Part shown: one piece after another, positions 25,330-35,069 of the stretch
Layout of the letters: each line of letters begins with the position of its first letter
Position numbering within the stretch: position 1 is the stretch's first letter
Origin: Lachnospiraceae bacterium
GTDB taxonomy: Bacteria; Bacillota; Clostridia; Lachnospirales; Lachnospiraceae
DNA length: 64,000 nt
Direction of reading: 5' to 3'
NCBI GenBank assembly: GCA_017527205.1
Contig: JAFXQK010000023.1
Coordinates: 1 to 64,000 of the forward strand
Position numbers and translations under genes: made by a program
The notes under the pieces: model-generated
What the model saw: the letters and a program-made list of their open reading frames with translations, nothing else
Told to the model about the DNA's origin: nothing
Databases searched by the model: none

Positions 25330-25905
25330 CTAATGAACCAATTTCAGACCAAACTCCCTCCATGTCCAGACCCTCGTGTTTCCCGAGCGGTCCGTGACGT
25401 TTAGGTAGCTCCCCTCTCCCGAGGAAATGTCCGTGATCTCATACTCGATCTGCGAGGACATCCAGATGGCCCGTATTTTCGACTCCCGCTTTGGCTCATA
25501 TTGATAAATAAAAATATGTTGTTTCAGCGCCTTGTCATTTTTCTCGACCCAGAAGGGCATGTGTTCTCCGTAGCTTCCGTGTTTCCAGACGAGAAGAATC
25601 AGTTCCTCCTTCCCATCCCTGTCAATATCCTTGATTACAAGGTCTTGGACGAACCAATCCCTCTGCGTCCTCCAGGCGACGCTTCCGTCCTTCCCGCCTT
25701 CTCGCAGCGTGATTCCTCGGCCCTTTAGCGTGACATAGCCCTCTTCAAACGCAAGGTCATCCGTATTCCACGTAATCCACCTCGGCAAAAAGAAACCATA
25801 CCACCATAAAAGGCAGGTGGCGACGATTCCAATCGCCACCACCCCAATACTGATCAATATGATTTTTAGGATTTTTCTACTCTTCCTACTCCCATTCATA
25901 TTCAT
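25330..25905 (-). CDS. Membrane-anchored protein with an FG-GAP-like motif
   Basis: 191 residues, not assigned to a named family. Basic N-terminus, one membrane helix (ILKIILISIGVVAIGIVATC), then an extracellular domain containing IKDIDRDGKEELILLVW, a calcium-loop type motif as in FG-GAP/VCBS beta-propeller blades. The start overlaps the last 20 bp of the DUF3160 gene, with GGAAAG upstream, so it is the third gene of the sigma/DUF3160 unit and likely acts with it. It may be a lone propeller-blade-like domain that reports or binds something at the cell surface. Confidence 0.72.
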   Translation of the reverse strand: MNMNGSRKSRKILKIILISIGVVAIGIVATCLLWWYGFFLPRWITWNTDDLAFEEGYVTLKGRGITLREGGKDGSVAWRTQRDWFVQDLVIKDIDRDGKEELILLVWKHGSYGEHMPFWVEKNDKALKQHIFIYQYEPKRESKIRAIWMSSQIEYEITDISSGEGSYLNVTDRSGNTRVWTWREFGLKLVH

Positions 25906-28222
25906 TATCTTTCCAATAATTCCTGTAGGAATCCGTCCATTCAGGGCCTGCAATGCTCTCCCAATGATACATGTCATCGTCGCCCATCTGCATGCCAAGC
26001 TTAATGCGCCACTCCTTATCCGTCAGCCTGTCAGAGATCGGCTGTACGAACTGATAATAATTGAACACGCCGCCAATGCCAATGTGCAGCTCCCCGTCGA
26101 TCGGGAAGATCACGTAGATTCTGGCCGCGCCGCCGATGGCTTCCTCCAGACAAACACCGTTGGGATCCGTTGCAACGTCAGCCACGATTGCCATCGGGAA
26201 CTCTGCCGCATCGGCATAGCGATTATTTGCCTCATCCTTGACGGTTTCATACCAGAGATGTTCCAGCGCTCCGCCATACTCTCGGATGAAATCATATTCC
26301 TCGTCCGTCAGCGTCTCATTTTGAAGCTCCTTCACGGACATGTCGCGCAGTCTCTTCGCCATTTCTCCAAGCCTTACGAGGCCTTCCTTCTCCTCAGCTC
26401 CAAGATATCCTCGCTTTTCCAAGCCTTCTATCGTTGTCTTGGTCAGTGCATAGAGTCTTGCATAAAGCTCTGGCTGCGGCTCCACGTAACCTCTGTCATC
26501 ATATTCATCAATGTCAGCGCCGCCCATTTCCGCCATCATCTGCTTAGCGTAGAGGATCGTATCATGCTTGAGCTCCGTCCAGCTTCCAAGGAAGCCCTCG
26601 ATACTCTTTTTCTGCCAGTTTTCATTCGTCATGAAGGAAGGATATCCCTCCCCCTTCTTCTCCAGAAGCGGCAACAGGGTATATAACCAACCGCCATACA
26701 GAGAGGAGGACCAATAATCCGTGAGCTTTTGAACCTTACTGCGAACCAGCTGCATCTGCTCCAGGAAATTCGGGAACCGGTCATTGCCCTTCTCGATCAG
26801 GAGTTCCAGTGCAAGGTCGCTGCCAAACGCAGCCGCCACGTCAAGTCCGTCAGGAAGCATTCTCTTGCTTGCATCAGCCGCTTCGTCAACCTGATTATAG
26901 GTGAGCTGCGTAAATACGGCAGCGTCCAGCGTAAAGCGTTGTCCCATAAAGCGGAAGCCCTTCGCTTCCTCACGTCTGTCCGTCTTTTCGGAGGATTCCT
27001 CAAAGACCACGGAATTGATCTGCGGTGCACGAAGCTCATAAATGCCGTCAAGATACTTCTGGAAGGCGCCTTGATTTCCAATCAGATCCTTCACCGTTGC
27101 CGCCTCGCCATAGGCCTTGTCGATCACGGGAAGGTATTCGTAAAAGGTAAGGTCATCACTCTGCCCCACAAAGAATGCCGTTACGTCGTAAATGTCGCCC
27201 CATTCCTTTTTGCCTGCCTCATCCTCCTTCAAGGCCAGCGTCAAAAGCAGCGCACAGCGATTCATGGTTTCAGAGGATTGCGCGTAATTTAAGTGTCCAT
27301 AGAGCATCATTGCACGGAAATACCGTTCCAGCTGCGCATCACCGTCATAATAACCTCTGGGCTTATATTGGGAATAATCCTCATAGTTATCCATGATCAG
27401 TGACCAGGCAATTCCCTTCGCCGCCATGATTTTCTCAAGCTCTTCCTCCACGACGTCCTTCACGTAATCCGGTACCTGTTCCTTCATTTCCAGCAACCTG
27501 GACGCAATGCTAAAGTAAGCAACGTTCAGCTTCGCAGCTTCCTCCCATTCGCTCCCCTTTAGCGTTTCATACTGCTTCCTGGAGTCCTCCAGCATCCTGG
27601 AGGTCATTCTTTCGACGGCGCCATAAAGAGACTGCTTTTCCGTCTTCTTTTGCAGCATCGCAAAATAGAGGTGATAGGTGTGCATCATCGAATCCGAGGT
27701 AATAAAGCTTGGAACCAGTCCATAGCGATTGCCTTCGTAGATATCAAAAAATTCTGCACTCTGGCCTTCTACGACGACAAAGTTATTTTCTGCCAGCTTC
27801 GCCTTTTGATCCTTGTACAAATAATATCTGTCCACGTCCTTTACGTTGCTAAGGTCTGCATTGGCCTGATATGCCGCAACCGAAGGACGATAGGAAACCT
27901 GCGTGTCGTCATAATCAACGTAAAAGGCAACCTTTTCCAGCGCTGCGCCCTGTCCTCCCGCGCTTTGCTTTCCGCTCGGATTCTCCTTGGATGACTCCGT
28001 GCTCTTTGCAAATAAGGATGCATCCACACCATCGCCATCAGAGGCTGGATTCATCCTGCTGACAACGATTCCGACGGTAATGGCCACCGCCGCAGCCAGT
28101 CCTGCCGCGACTGCCACCCATCCATTCCAATTTCGTTTTTTCTTTTTGGGACTCTTCGCCGCATTATTGATATACTTTTCATCAATGTCGCCGACGGCAT
28201 CTAACAAATCATGCTCATTCAT
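25886..28222 (-). CDS. DUF3160 membrane protein, possible anti-sigma factor
   Basis: 778 residues. The N-terminus MNEHDLLDAVGDIDEKYI, a Lys-rich stretch and one membrane helix (WVAVAAGLAAAVAITVGIVV) have the layout of Clostridial single-pass anti-sigma proteins that end in an extracellular sensor. The outer 680 residues form a DUF3160 domain (YEGNRYGLVPSFITSDSMMH, YGHLNYAQSSE, YEPQ-type Tyr/Glu-rich segments), whose function is unknown. It overlaps the ECF sigma gene by 4 bp (ATGA), the usual arrangement for a sigma and its cognate anti-sigma. The anti-sigma role is inference. Confidence 0.85.
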   Translation of the reverse strand: MNEHDLLDAVGDIDEKYINNAAKSPKKKKRNWNGWVAVAAGLAAAVAITVGIVVSRMNPASDGDGVDASLFAKSTESSKENPSGKQSAGGQGAALEKVAFYVDYDDTQVSYRPSVAAYQANADLSNVKDVDRYYLYKDQKAKLAENNFVVVEGQSAEFFDIYEGNRYGLVPSFITSDSMMHTYHLYFAMLQKKTEKQSLYGAVERMTSRMLEDSRKQYETLKGSEWEEAAKLNVAYFSIASRLLEMKEQVPDYVKDVVEEELEKIMAAKGIAWSLIMDNYEDYSQYKPRGYYDGDAQLERYFRAMMLYGHLNYAQSSETMNRCALLLTLALKEDEAGKKEWGDIYDVTAFFVGQSDDLTFYEYLPVIDKAYGEAATVKDLIGNQGAFQKYLDGIYELRAPQINSVVFEESSEKTDRREEAKGFRFMGQRFTLDAAVFTQLTYNQVDEAADASKRMLPDGLDVAAAFGSDLALELLIEKGNDRFPNFLEQMQLVRSKVQKLTDYWSSSLYGGWLYTLLPLLEKKGEGYPSFMTNENWQKKSIEGFLGSWTELKHDTILYAKQMMAEMGGADIDEYDDRGYVEPQPELYARLYALTKTTIEGLEKRGYLGAEEKEGLVRLGEMAKRLRDMSVKELQNETLTDEEYDFIREYGGALEHLWYETVKDEANNRYADAAEFPMAIVADVATDPNGVCLEEAIGGAARIYVIFPIDGELHIGIGGVFNYYQFVQPISDRLTDKEWRIKLGMQMGDDDMYHWESIAGPEWTDSYRNYWKDNEYEWE

Positions 28223-28779
28223 ACCTCGTAACCTCCTTTCTCCAAATGCTCCTTCAGCTCTGCCCTCATGCGAAACAACGTGGTCTTGACCTTACTCTGA
28301 GAAAAGCCATACGCCTTTGCAATCTCAGCAATGGGTTCAAAATACCAATATCTTCTGACAAACATGTTTTGTTGTTCCTCTGAGCAGGTCTTCAGGAAAT
28401 CATTGATGAGACCACTCAGGCACTTTGCTTCGATCTCTGCCTCCGTATTCTGATTTCCGGGAAGACATTCCTGCATCTCCTGCGTAAGCTCGCAATACAG
28501 GGCTTGTCTTTTCTGCCGGTGGCTCAGTCGATACGAATCAAGCGCAATGTGCCTGATGATTCTGCCGACAAACGCAAATAAATAATCCCTCGGCTCATAG
28601 GGCGGTATGGATCCCCAGGTTTCAAAATAGGCGCTGTTTTCACATTCCTTCGCCGTCTCCAGGTCATCCACAATCCGAAATGCTATATTTCTGAGTCTGG
28701 TACCGTATTTTATCGCTGTTTGGTTTATGGCATCTTCGTTTCTCGATAAGTAGAGCTCTACAATTTCATTATCATTCAC
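28219..28779 (-). CDS. ECF-type RNA polymerase sigma factor
   Basis: 186 residues with sigma-70 region 2 (about 10-85, LRNIAFRIVDDLETAKECEN and YLFAFVGRIIRH) and region 4 (about 120-180, FVRRYWYFEPIAEIAKAYG, SQSKVKTTLFRMRAELKEHL). No region 1 or 3, so it belongs to the extracytoplasmic-function group. Start codon GTG, with GGGGAGGA upstream. It overlaps the DUF3160 membrane gene. Upstream is a TGTAACC motif of the kind used by ECF sigma factors, which suggests autoregulation. Confidence 0.92.
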   Translation of the reverse strand: MNDNEIVELYLSRNEDAINQTAIKYGTRLRNIAFRIVDDLETAKECENSAYFETWGSIPPYEPRDYLFAFVGRIIRHIALDSYRLSHRQKRQALYCELTQEMQECLPGNQNTEAEIEAKCLSGLINDFLKTCSEEQQNMFVRRYWYFEPIAEIAKAYGFSQSKVKTTLFRMRAELKEHLEKGGYEV

Positions 28780-28818
28780 GAACCGCTTCCTCCCCTCAGC
28801 TTTTTAAGGCCTTCACCC

Positions 28819-28850
28819 TATATAGCAATGTTTTGCGCCAAATGGTTACA
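28819..28850 (-). promoter_or_regulatory. Possible ECF-type autoregulated promoter
   Basis: TGTAACC (AAC-type -35) and CTATATAG about 19 bp downstream on the minus strand, 40 bp before the sigma gene. A normal sigma-A pair with correct spacing is not evident. Confidence 0.4.
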
Positions 28851-28903
28851 AGATATTTTTCAAATTTCATTTTTAGTTGAATGACAAACTAACTTCCGGT
28901 TTC

Positions 28904-29599
28904 CTAGGAATTCATTTTTGCAAGGCGTTCCATAATGGCATCTGCTGCTTCCAGACATTTTAAGGATGCACTTTGCAGCTCGGCATAAAAACCCTCCGCG
29001 CCATCGGCAAGACCGTCTGACACAGCCTTTAGCAACAGGCAGGGCACGCCGTTCGCCTCACAGGTAAGAACAATTCCGGCAGATTCCATGTCACAGATGT
29101 CACCCTCAAAGGTGTCATGAAGATATTTTTTCTCCTCTGCCGTACTGATGAATTTATCCCCGGAACAGCAGGTTGCCAGGGAAAGGCCCTCCATGACGGA
29201 AAGGGCATTCTTTACCAAGCTCTCCGAGGTCTTTAGGAAGATGGAGTCATGTCCATCCACCTGTCCAACCGCAAGATCCATAAACTCTGAGCAGTCATAT
29301 TTATAATGTACGACGCGATCAACAAGGCAGATCTTATGCTTTTTCATATCTGTCGTAAGTCCACCCACCACGCCAAAGTTCACGATGTTGCTCACGTCAT
29401 ATTTCGCCACAAGATACTGTACGCCCGCCGCAGCAGCAATTTCACCCATGCCCGCCTTCAGGATATAGACGTCTAAGGCCTCCCGTTCCACCAAAAACAA
29501 CGAAAACCCCGGAGGTGATTCTAATTTCTTCCAATTTTGATAATGCAAAAAAATGGCATCCATCTCGATGGCAACAATCAATCCTACTTTCATTTTCAT
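28904..29599 (-). CDS. MTA/SAH nucleosidase-like phosphorylase-fold protein
   Basis: 231 residues of the purine-nucleoside phosphorylase/Pfs superfamily. VGLIVAIEMDAI at the N-terminus, NFGVVGGLTTD in the phosphate or water-binding loop, and CDMESAGIVLTCEANGVPCL with KAVSD, the substrate Glu-Met-Glu and Asp motifs of 5'-methylthioadenosine/S-adenosylhomocysteine nucleosidase. The enzyme would cleave adenine from these by-products of methyl and polyamine metabolism. The sequence is divergent, and another nucleoside is possible. The ATG follows AAGGAGGG. It lies 59 bp after the aldo/keto reductase gene and may share its transcript. Confidence 0.82.
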   Translation of the reverse strand: MKMKVGLIVAIEMDAIFLHYQNWKKLESPPGFSLFLVEREALDVYILKAGMGEIAAAAGVQYLVAKYDVSNIVNFGVVGGLTTDMKKHKICLVDRVVHYKYDCSEFMDLAVGQVDGHDSIFLKTSESLVKNALSVMEGLSLATCCSGDKFISTAEEKKYLHDTFEGDICDMESAGIVLTCEANGVPCLLLKAVSDGLADGAEGFYAELQSASLKCLEAADAIMERLAKMNS

Positions 29600-29658
29600 A
29601 ACATATCCCTCCTTATCAATCATTGGTTTTGTCTCGAAAACGCTGACGAGACTATGGA

Positions 29659-30717
29659 TCATCCAAAGGCCTGGAGCAATTGGTTCACGCGCTCCATCTC
29701 CTCAGGCACGTACAAACGACGTTCGCAGTTTTTCATGCAAATCTGCTCCGTACAGGCTCTGCAATGCTGATATGTCAGCTCCGCATCCAATTTCAGTTTA
29801 TTGATCGCCCAAAATTCCTTTCCCAAATGGAAGTAATTATACTGTCGGAAGGTGGTATGAAGCTCATGTCCATAGGGACATACGCATTTCTCACAGCGAT
29901 CACAGCCAATGGGATCAAAACTCTTGCGAAGACGATCCAGTACTTCCTCATAAGAAAAGGAGATCGCCGGATACTCCTTTGCAAACGCAACCTCCGCCTG
30001 CTCGAAGGTTCCGATTCCCAAAAGGGCACAGGTAAAGGGATAGCCCAAAATGCCGCCGATCAGCTCCTCCGGGGAAAATGGTCCGATCAGAAGTCCCGCC
30101 GCATATACCTTATTTAGGATAAAGCCCTTCTCGCGAAAGACCTCCTCCCTTTGAATTCTCTCGAGCATTCCCCGCTCCATAACGTTACCGCTTCCCTGTA
30201 GCACGTCCACTCTCGGATCCTTTGCAGCGCGGTACAAAACAGGATAATAATGGGAAGCAATTCCCGTATAACCGATCTTTCCTTCTCGCTTTAAGTCATA
30301 TAAAGCATCCAATGCACCATTCTTGCCAAAAACTTCATCGACGTTACTCTCATCTACCTGATGCACGAAATAAATGTCAGGCCTGGTTCCCAGGTTCTGC
30401 GTCGACCTGATGACCTCCCTGTAGATTTCTGCACCGTCATAGAATCTGGCCTTGTCCGAAATGATGATCCTGCTTCGGTCAATGGTTTTCGCAAATTCGC
30501 CCAGCTTGAGCTCTGCGTCCCCGTACTCCTCCAAAATAGCGGTATCATAAAAATTGCACCCATAATCATAGGCCTTTTTCATGATCGCCACGGCAGTCTC
30601 CTGATCAGGGCTATAAAATTTCGGCAAGACGGGGACGTGGCCGCATAAGATCGGAATGGTTCCAAAGCCAATCTCCGACACGCTAAGACCCGTTTTCCCA
30701 AGCGCTCGATATCTCAT
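29659..30717 (-). CDS. Aldo/keto reductase with C-terminal iron-sulfur cysteines
   Basis: 352 residues. An AKR barrel with LGKTGLSVSEIGFGT, NFYDTAILEEYGDAELKLG (catalytic Tyr) and a LKREGKIGYTGIASH strand. After residue 275 it carries two Cys groups, C-x2-C-x2-C-x-C (GCDRCEKCVCPYG) and C-x2-C-x4-C-x3-C (HCRACTEQICMKNC), typical of the AKR branch with one or two 4Fe-4S clusters. The substrate is unknown. The start chosen has GGAG 9 bp upstream; the first ATG in frame contains that site. Confidence 0.88.
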   Translation of the reverse strand: MRYRALGKTGLSVSEIGFGTIPILCGHVPVLPKFYSPDQETAVAIMKKAYDYGCNFYDTAILEEYGDAELKLGEFAKTIDRSRIIISDKARFYDGAEIYREVIRSTQNLGTRPDIYFVHQVDESNVDEVFGKNGALDALYDLKREGKIGYTGIASHYYPVLYRAAKDPRVDVLQGSGNVMERGMLERIQREEVFREKGFILNKVYAAGLLIGPFSPEELIGGILGYPFTCALLGIGTFEQAEVAFAKEYPAISFSYEEVLDRLRKSFDPIGCDRCEKCVCPYGHELHTTFRQYNYFHLGKEFWAINKLKLDAELTYQHCRACTEQICMKNCERRLYVPEEMERVNQLLQAFG

Positions 30718-30827
30718 CGCATGTATCTCCAATCATCTTTCTACAGAACTCGGGGATTGGGTTTAGGGAAAGCTGTTCTTACAAGTACGTTCAGAACCAC
30801 CAAACAACAAACATGATCATTTTACGA

Positions 30828-33800
30828 TCATAAAAAAGAGCTAGGTCCAATCATTTTTATCTTATCGCAATATTGGAATGCTTTGTCATTTAGTTGGGTT
30901 GTTTCGGGAACATATACTTCCTCGAGGTTATCGCAAAAGGCGAAGGCTTCCGCTTCGATTACTTTGACGGACTTGGGTATGATGAGCTTTCGCAGGGACT
31001 TGCATCGGAAAAAGGCGCGCTCCGGGATTTTTTGAAGCTTCGGCGAAAGGAAAATCTCCCTTAGGCTGACGCAGTGCTCAAAGCATCGATTTCCGAGCTC
31101 TTGCAGGGAGTCTGATAAGTCAATGGTTTCCAGGGATTGGCAGCCGGAAAAGGCCTGCGCCCCGATGCTCGTGACGGCGCCCGCATTCGTTACGTTCTTT
31201 AACCATTTACTGTTTTCAAACGCAGATCTTCCGATTTTTGTCGTATCCTTGGAAAGCGTGATCTCCTCAAGCAAATGGCAATCCTTGTATACGCCGTCAC
31301 CTACGGCCTTGATGCCCTCCGGGAAGTTCAGCTTCGTTATATTTCCCGTGCTCTCTATCAAAACTCCAGACGCATCAAGCTTAAAGCAATTGATGCATTC
31401 CGAGAAGATTCTTTGAATCAATTCCGGATAGTCCTTGTCCGTTACGTCCGCAACATTGGTTAATACATATTCCTTCTGATTCCAGTCGATAATCTTTTTC
31501 AAATTCAGACAATTGCGGAAGGAAAGGCTCTCAATGCCAATCCTATCCGACGGAATGACCAGTTCCGTAATGTTGGTATTCCCGGCAAAGCACCAGCTGG
31601 CGACACGCCTTATGGCAAGCGGAAGCTCTACCCTTCCCTTGCAGAGCGCGCCATCTAACAGCACTTGATTGACAATGACCATCTCTGAGGCTTTTCTTTG
31701 TTCCTCCAACCAGGCCGTCATAAAAAAGGCATGGTTTCCAAAAAGCTTCACGGATTGCGGAATATGAATCCTCTGAAGTCTGATATGATCCCGAAATACA
31801 TCCTGCCCGATTTCTTCTATGTCTTGCGGAATCGTAACCTCCATGCCATCCTGCGAATAACCGACAAGGAGTCTTCTCTCCTGCACGTCAAAGCAGGAAT
31901 AAATGGATGCGATGACTTCCCTGACAGGCATGGGATAAGGATTTCCTACGTGATTCAGGCCATCCGAAAACCTGGAAAACTCATATTCTTTAGACTCAAA
32001 AATGACGGAATGAACCTGTGTGCAGCCGATAAAGACACCGCTTTTTAAGACCGTGTCCTTCGATAGCGCCACGGATTCCAGCGCTGCACAATCCGCAAAG
32101 GCATGAAACCCACATTCCACCTGTCGCAGCTCAACCTTTTTAAGCGCCTCGCACCGTTCAAAGGCCCTCTCGCCAATCACGCGTATGCCCGTAAAGTCAA
32201 AGGAATCCAAGGCCGTACACTCGTCAAAGCACCTTGCTTCCATCCGGGTAATTTCCTTCGCATCAAATCTTGAGAGCGAATAGCAGCCTGCAAAGCTTTC
32301 CGCAGGCAAAACGGAAACGCCTGATAAGTGAACCTCCTCCAGATTTCTGCAATAGGAAAAAATCCCTCTTCCCAGCTTCTTGACGTGCAGATGGACCTTT
32401 CTTAGCTTTGGACAGGTTGCAAATGCATTCTGCTCAATCACACACTCCGGCGCATCAATCGTAATTTCCTCCAGCTCCGGACAGGAGGCAAACGCATATT
32501 TGCCGATTCCGGAAATGTTCATAAGGGAAAGCGTCCTGATCTTTCCCTGTCTTACGTAAGCATAGGGAGCAATGCTTCCTCCCGTCGCATTCATGGTATC
32601 TCCTTCCAGAGATATCCGAGCCAAAGCTTTATGACGCCCCTGCTCCGCCATGCCTTCATCCGTGGATCTCTTCGTCAGAGTCCCTTCGTTCTGCCCGTCT
32701 TTCACTTTCAAATCACGACCCGGCCTGCCATTTTCTTCTATCAGACCGGCAAACTGCCTTGCCAGATAAAACGCATAGGGATGGACGTCTGCCTTCTCCG
32801 GCCATGGATCAAAGGGCTTTAACTGAAAACAACGCCGAAAAGCGTATTCCCCTATATATTCCACGGAATCCGGCAAACTGCACTTTAGAAGCTTTTTACA
32901 TTCTGCGAAGGCTTCCCGCTCGATCCTTTTTAATTTATCCGACAGGACAATGTTTTGTAAGGTCACGCAGCCCGCAAAGGCCTGCTCCCGAATCTCCAAA
33001 AGGCTGTTTGGACATTCCACGATTCGTAGTCGTTCCTTTCCAAAAAAACAGCGCTCTCCAATGATCTCCACTCCCTTGGGAATCTGGATCTGCTCCTCGT
33101 CCCCCAGATAGCGAAGCAGGGTCCTCCCGCTGATATAGAAATCACCCCATACCTGATCCTGAATGCGGCTGATCAGTTCATTCGGCGTTGCATCCTCAAG
33201 CAGGTACTCCTTTCCAGACAGACGCACCCTTTTCAGATGACAGCACCCGCGAAAGGCCTTGTCATCGAGAAGAAGGTTTTCGCTCTGAAGGGTAATCTCC
33301 TCCAGATTGACGCAATTGTGAAAGGCGTTTGCCCTGATCTCCTGCAGGGACCTGGGAAACGTTATGCTCACGATACCTTTTTTATCATAAAAACAACTCT
33401 TTCCAATCGCCGTGATTCCTTCCGGCAGCAGGATGGTTTTCAGGTTAATGTGAAACTTGCCTAGCACGCCATCCTCAATCTGCATGGAATGATACACGCT
33501 TTTCGCAATCGCTTTAATCACGGATGGATAGGAAGAATGGGAATTCATGGCTTCTATGAGATTCCTGACTTCGTAGGTCTCACCAGACAACGTGATCCTC
33601 CGAAGATGAACGCAGCCCTCGAACACCTCCTCGCTAAAGTTGGAAGTATCCACGCCTTGATTTAGTGCAACCTCCTCAAGCAAAAGATTGTGAGAAAAGA
33701 CTGCTTTCCCGAGGTGCTTTGGCCCTTCCATGACCACTCTCTTTAAGCCATCACAATATAAAAAAGCATATCCGTCCACCTTTTTCAGGGACTTTGGAAA

Positions 33801-34082
33801 AATCATCTCCTCGATCCCGTGGCATCTGTGAAACGCATATTCTCCGATTTCTTCCAATTCCTCCGGGAAATGGATCTCCTTTAACTGCCTGCATCCCTTA
33901 AAAGCCGTTGCCCCGATTCTTTTCAGGGAAGTCGGAAGGCTGACCCCGTGAAGCCACGCCATGCCCTTGAGCGCGCCCTCCCCAATCGTATGCACGCCCT
34001 CCGGAATCTGAATTTCCGGGTCTGTACCCAAATAGGACTTCAGGACGCCATCTTCTATTTCAAATTGCTCTTGTACCAACAT
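30828..34082 (-). CDS. Giant BspA-like leucine-rich repeat protein without export signal
   Basis: 1084 residues, almost entirely LRR_5/BspA repeats of about 23 residues (for example GEYAFHRCHGIEEMIFPKSL, IGERAFERCEALKKVELRQV). The repeat is interrupted every few hundred residues by DGVL-type sequences that restart an array (near 1, 200, 310, 740, 900) and by a polar linker near 440-490. No signal peptide, lipobox or membrane helix is visible, which is odd for a family best known at the cell surface. It follows the dus gene by 6 bp with GAGGTAAC as ribosome site, hence translational coupling. Probably a protein-binding scaffold; role unknown. Confidence 0.88.
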   Translation of the reverse strand: MLVQEQFEIEDGVLKSYLGTDPEIQIPEGVHTIGEGALKGMAWLHGVSLPTSLKRIGATAFKGCRQLKEIHFPEELEEIGEYAFHRCHGIEEMIFPKSLKKVDGYAFLYCDGLKRVVMEGPKHLGKAVFSHNLLLEEVALNQGVDTSNFSEEVFEGCVHLRRITLSGETYEVRNLIEAMNSHSSYPSVIKAIAKSVYHSMQIEDGVLGKFHINLKTILLPEGITAIGKSCFYDKKGIVSITFPRSLQEIRANAFHNCVNLEEITLQSENLLLDDKAFRGCCHLKRVRLSGKEYLLEDATPNELISRIQDQVWGDFYISGRTLLRYLGDEEQIQIPKGVEIIGERCFFGKERLRIVECPNSLLEIREQAFAGCVTLQNIVLSDKLKRIEREAFAECKKLLKCSLPDSVEYIGEYAFRRCFQLKPFDPWPEKADVHPYAFYLARQFAGLIEENGRPGRDLKVKDGQNEGTLTKRSTDEGMAEQGRHKALARISLEGDTMNATGGSIAPYAYVRQGKIRTLSLMNISGIGKYAFASCPELEEITIDAPECVIEQNAFATCPKLRKVHLHVKKLGRGIFSYCRNLEEVHLSGVSVLPAESFAGCYSLSRFDAKEITRMEARCFDECTALDSFDFTGIRVIGERAFERCEALKKVELRQVECGFHAFADCAALESVALSKDTVLKSGVFIGCTQVHSVIFESKEYEFSRFSDGLNHVGNPYPMPVREVIASIYSCFDVQERRLLVGYSQDGMEVTIPQDIEEIGQDVFRDHIRLQRIHIPQSVKLFGNHAFFMTAWLEEQRKASEMVIVNQVLLDGALCKGRVELPLAIRRVASWCFAGNTNITELVIPSDRIGIESLSFRNCLNLKKIIDWNQKEYVLTNVADVTDKDYPELIQRIFSECINCFKLDASGVLIESTGNITKLNFPEGIKAVGDGVYKDCHLLEEITLSKDTTKIGRSAFENSKWLKNVTNAGAVTSIGAQAFSGCQSLETIDLSDSLQELGNRCFEHCVSLREIFLSPKLQKIPERAFFRCKSLRKLIIPKSVKVIEAEAFAFCDNLEEVYVPETTQLNDKAFQYCDKIKMIGPSSFL

Positions 34083-34088
34083 TCTATG

Positions 34089-35057
34089 TTACCTCAAAAA
34101 AATAAAACCTAGGATCCTTCTAAGCTCGGATATGCTCCCGCAGCGATATAAATCCAGCTTATATTGCTTTGTCCCGGGAAGCTTTTTCATGAAGTACGAG
34201 GCGAGCTTTTTGACATACGATAGCACATACTGCTCGTCGAAGCATTCCTCCGCAATCTCAAGCTGCTCCATCAACAGACTGTACTTTGTGTCGCTCCACG
34301 TCTTGCCCGTCAGCTCTGCGAAAATCAGCGGATTCTCAAAACCATATCTGGCAAGCATGATGCCATCTGCCCCCGTCTTCTCCATCATCTCCACGGCAGC
34401 CGCCTTGGAGTCAATCCCTCCATTGGCAAACACGGGAATCTTAACGGACTGCTTTGCCAGCTTTATCAGGTCATACAAGGGTTCCCCGTCATACATCATG
34501 TCTCTGGTTCTGCCATGCACCGTGATCATGTCCGCGCCAGATTGTTCACACATGCGCGCAAATTCCTCGATCACGATCTTCTGCCGATTGAGTCCGACCC
34601 TGCACTTCACCGAGACCACCTTCCCGCTTCTCTTGCAGGCCTCAATGATTTTGGAGGCTCTCGGGAGATCCTCCAGCAGTGCGCTCCCCTCCCCCGCCTT
34701 GATGACGTTGGGTACAGGGCATCCCATATTAACGTCAATCACGTCGAACCTCTCCAAGCGTTCACTTTTCGCGGCTCTTTCAAAGACGGCAGGAATGGAA
34801 CCTAAAAGCTGGACACATTTTAGCTTTTCACGGTCATCCGTGTACAAAAGCCTCGCCGTAGCCCTGTCATTATACTTTAGCCCATCTGAGCTGACCATTT
34901 CCGTGTAGGCACTTCCCGCCCCAAGTCTTTCCACCATCAGTCGAAAAGGGAAACAGGTATAACCGGCAAGAGGCGCCATCAACACGTTGGACGGGAAACG
35001 AATCCCTCCAACCATGATCTCCGTTCCTATGCTCTTTGTCGTCTCCTTGTCTTCCAT
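34089..35057 (-). CDS. dus: tRNA-dihydrouridine synthase
   Basis: 322-residue flavin enzyme that reduces uridines in the tRNA D-loop. The FMN site starts with MAPLAGYTCFPFR, and the catalytic Cys113 lies in DVNMGCPVPNVIKAGEGSALL. KCRVGLN, TVHGRTRD and FANGGIDS complete the Dus pattern. The C-terminus is slightly diverged compared with DusB. The ATG is preceded by AAGGGA. It sits 12 bp after a LacI-type regulator gene and 6 bp before the LRR gene, all in one direction. Confidence 0.94.
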   Translation of the reverse strand: MEDKETTKSIGTEIMVGGIRFPSNVLMAPLAGYTCFPFRLMVERLGAGSAYTEMVSSDGLKYNDRATARLLYTDDREKLKCVQLLGSIPAVFERAAKSERLERFDVIDVNMGCPVPNVIKAGEGSALLEDLPRASKIIEACKRSGKVVSVKCRVGLNRQKIVIEEFARMCEQSGADMITVHGRTRDMMYDGEPLYDLIKLAKQSVKIPVFANGGIDSKAAAVEMMEKTGADGIMLARYGFENPLIFAELTGKTWSDTKYSLLMEQLEIAEECFDEQYVLSYVKKLASYFMKKLPGTKQYKLDLYRCGSISELRRILGFIFLR

Positions 35058-35069
35058 ACAAATCCCTTG

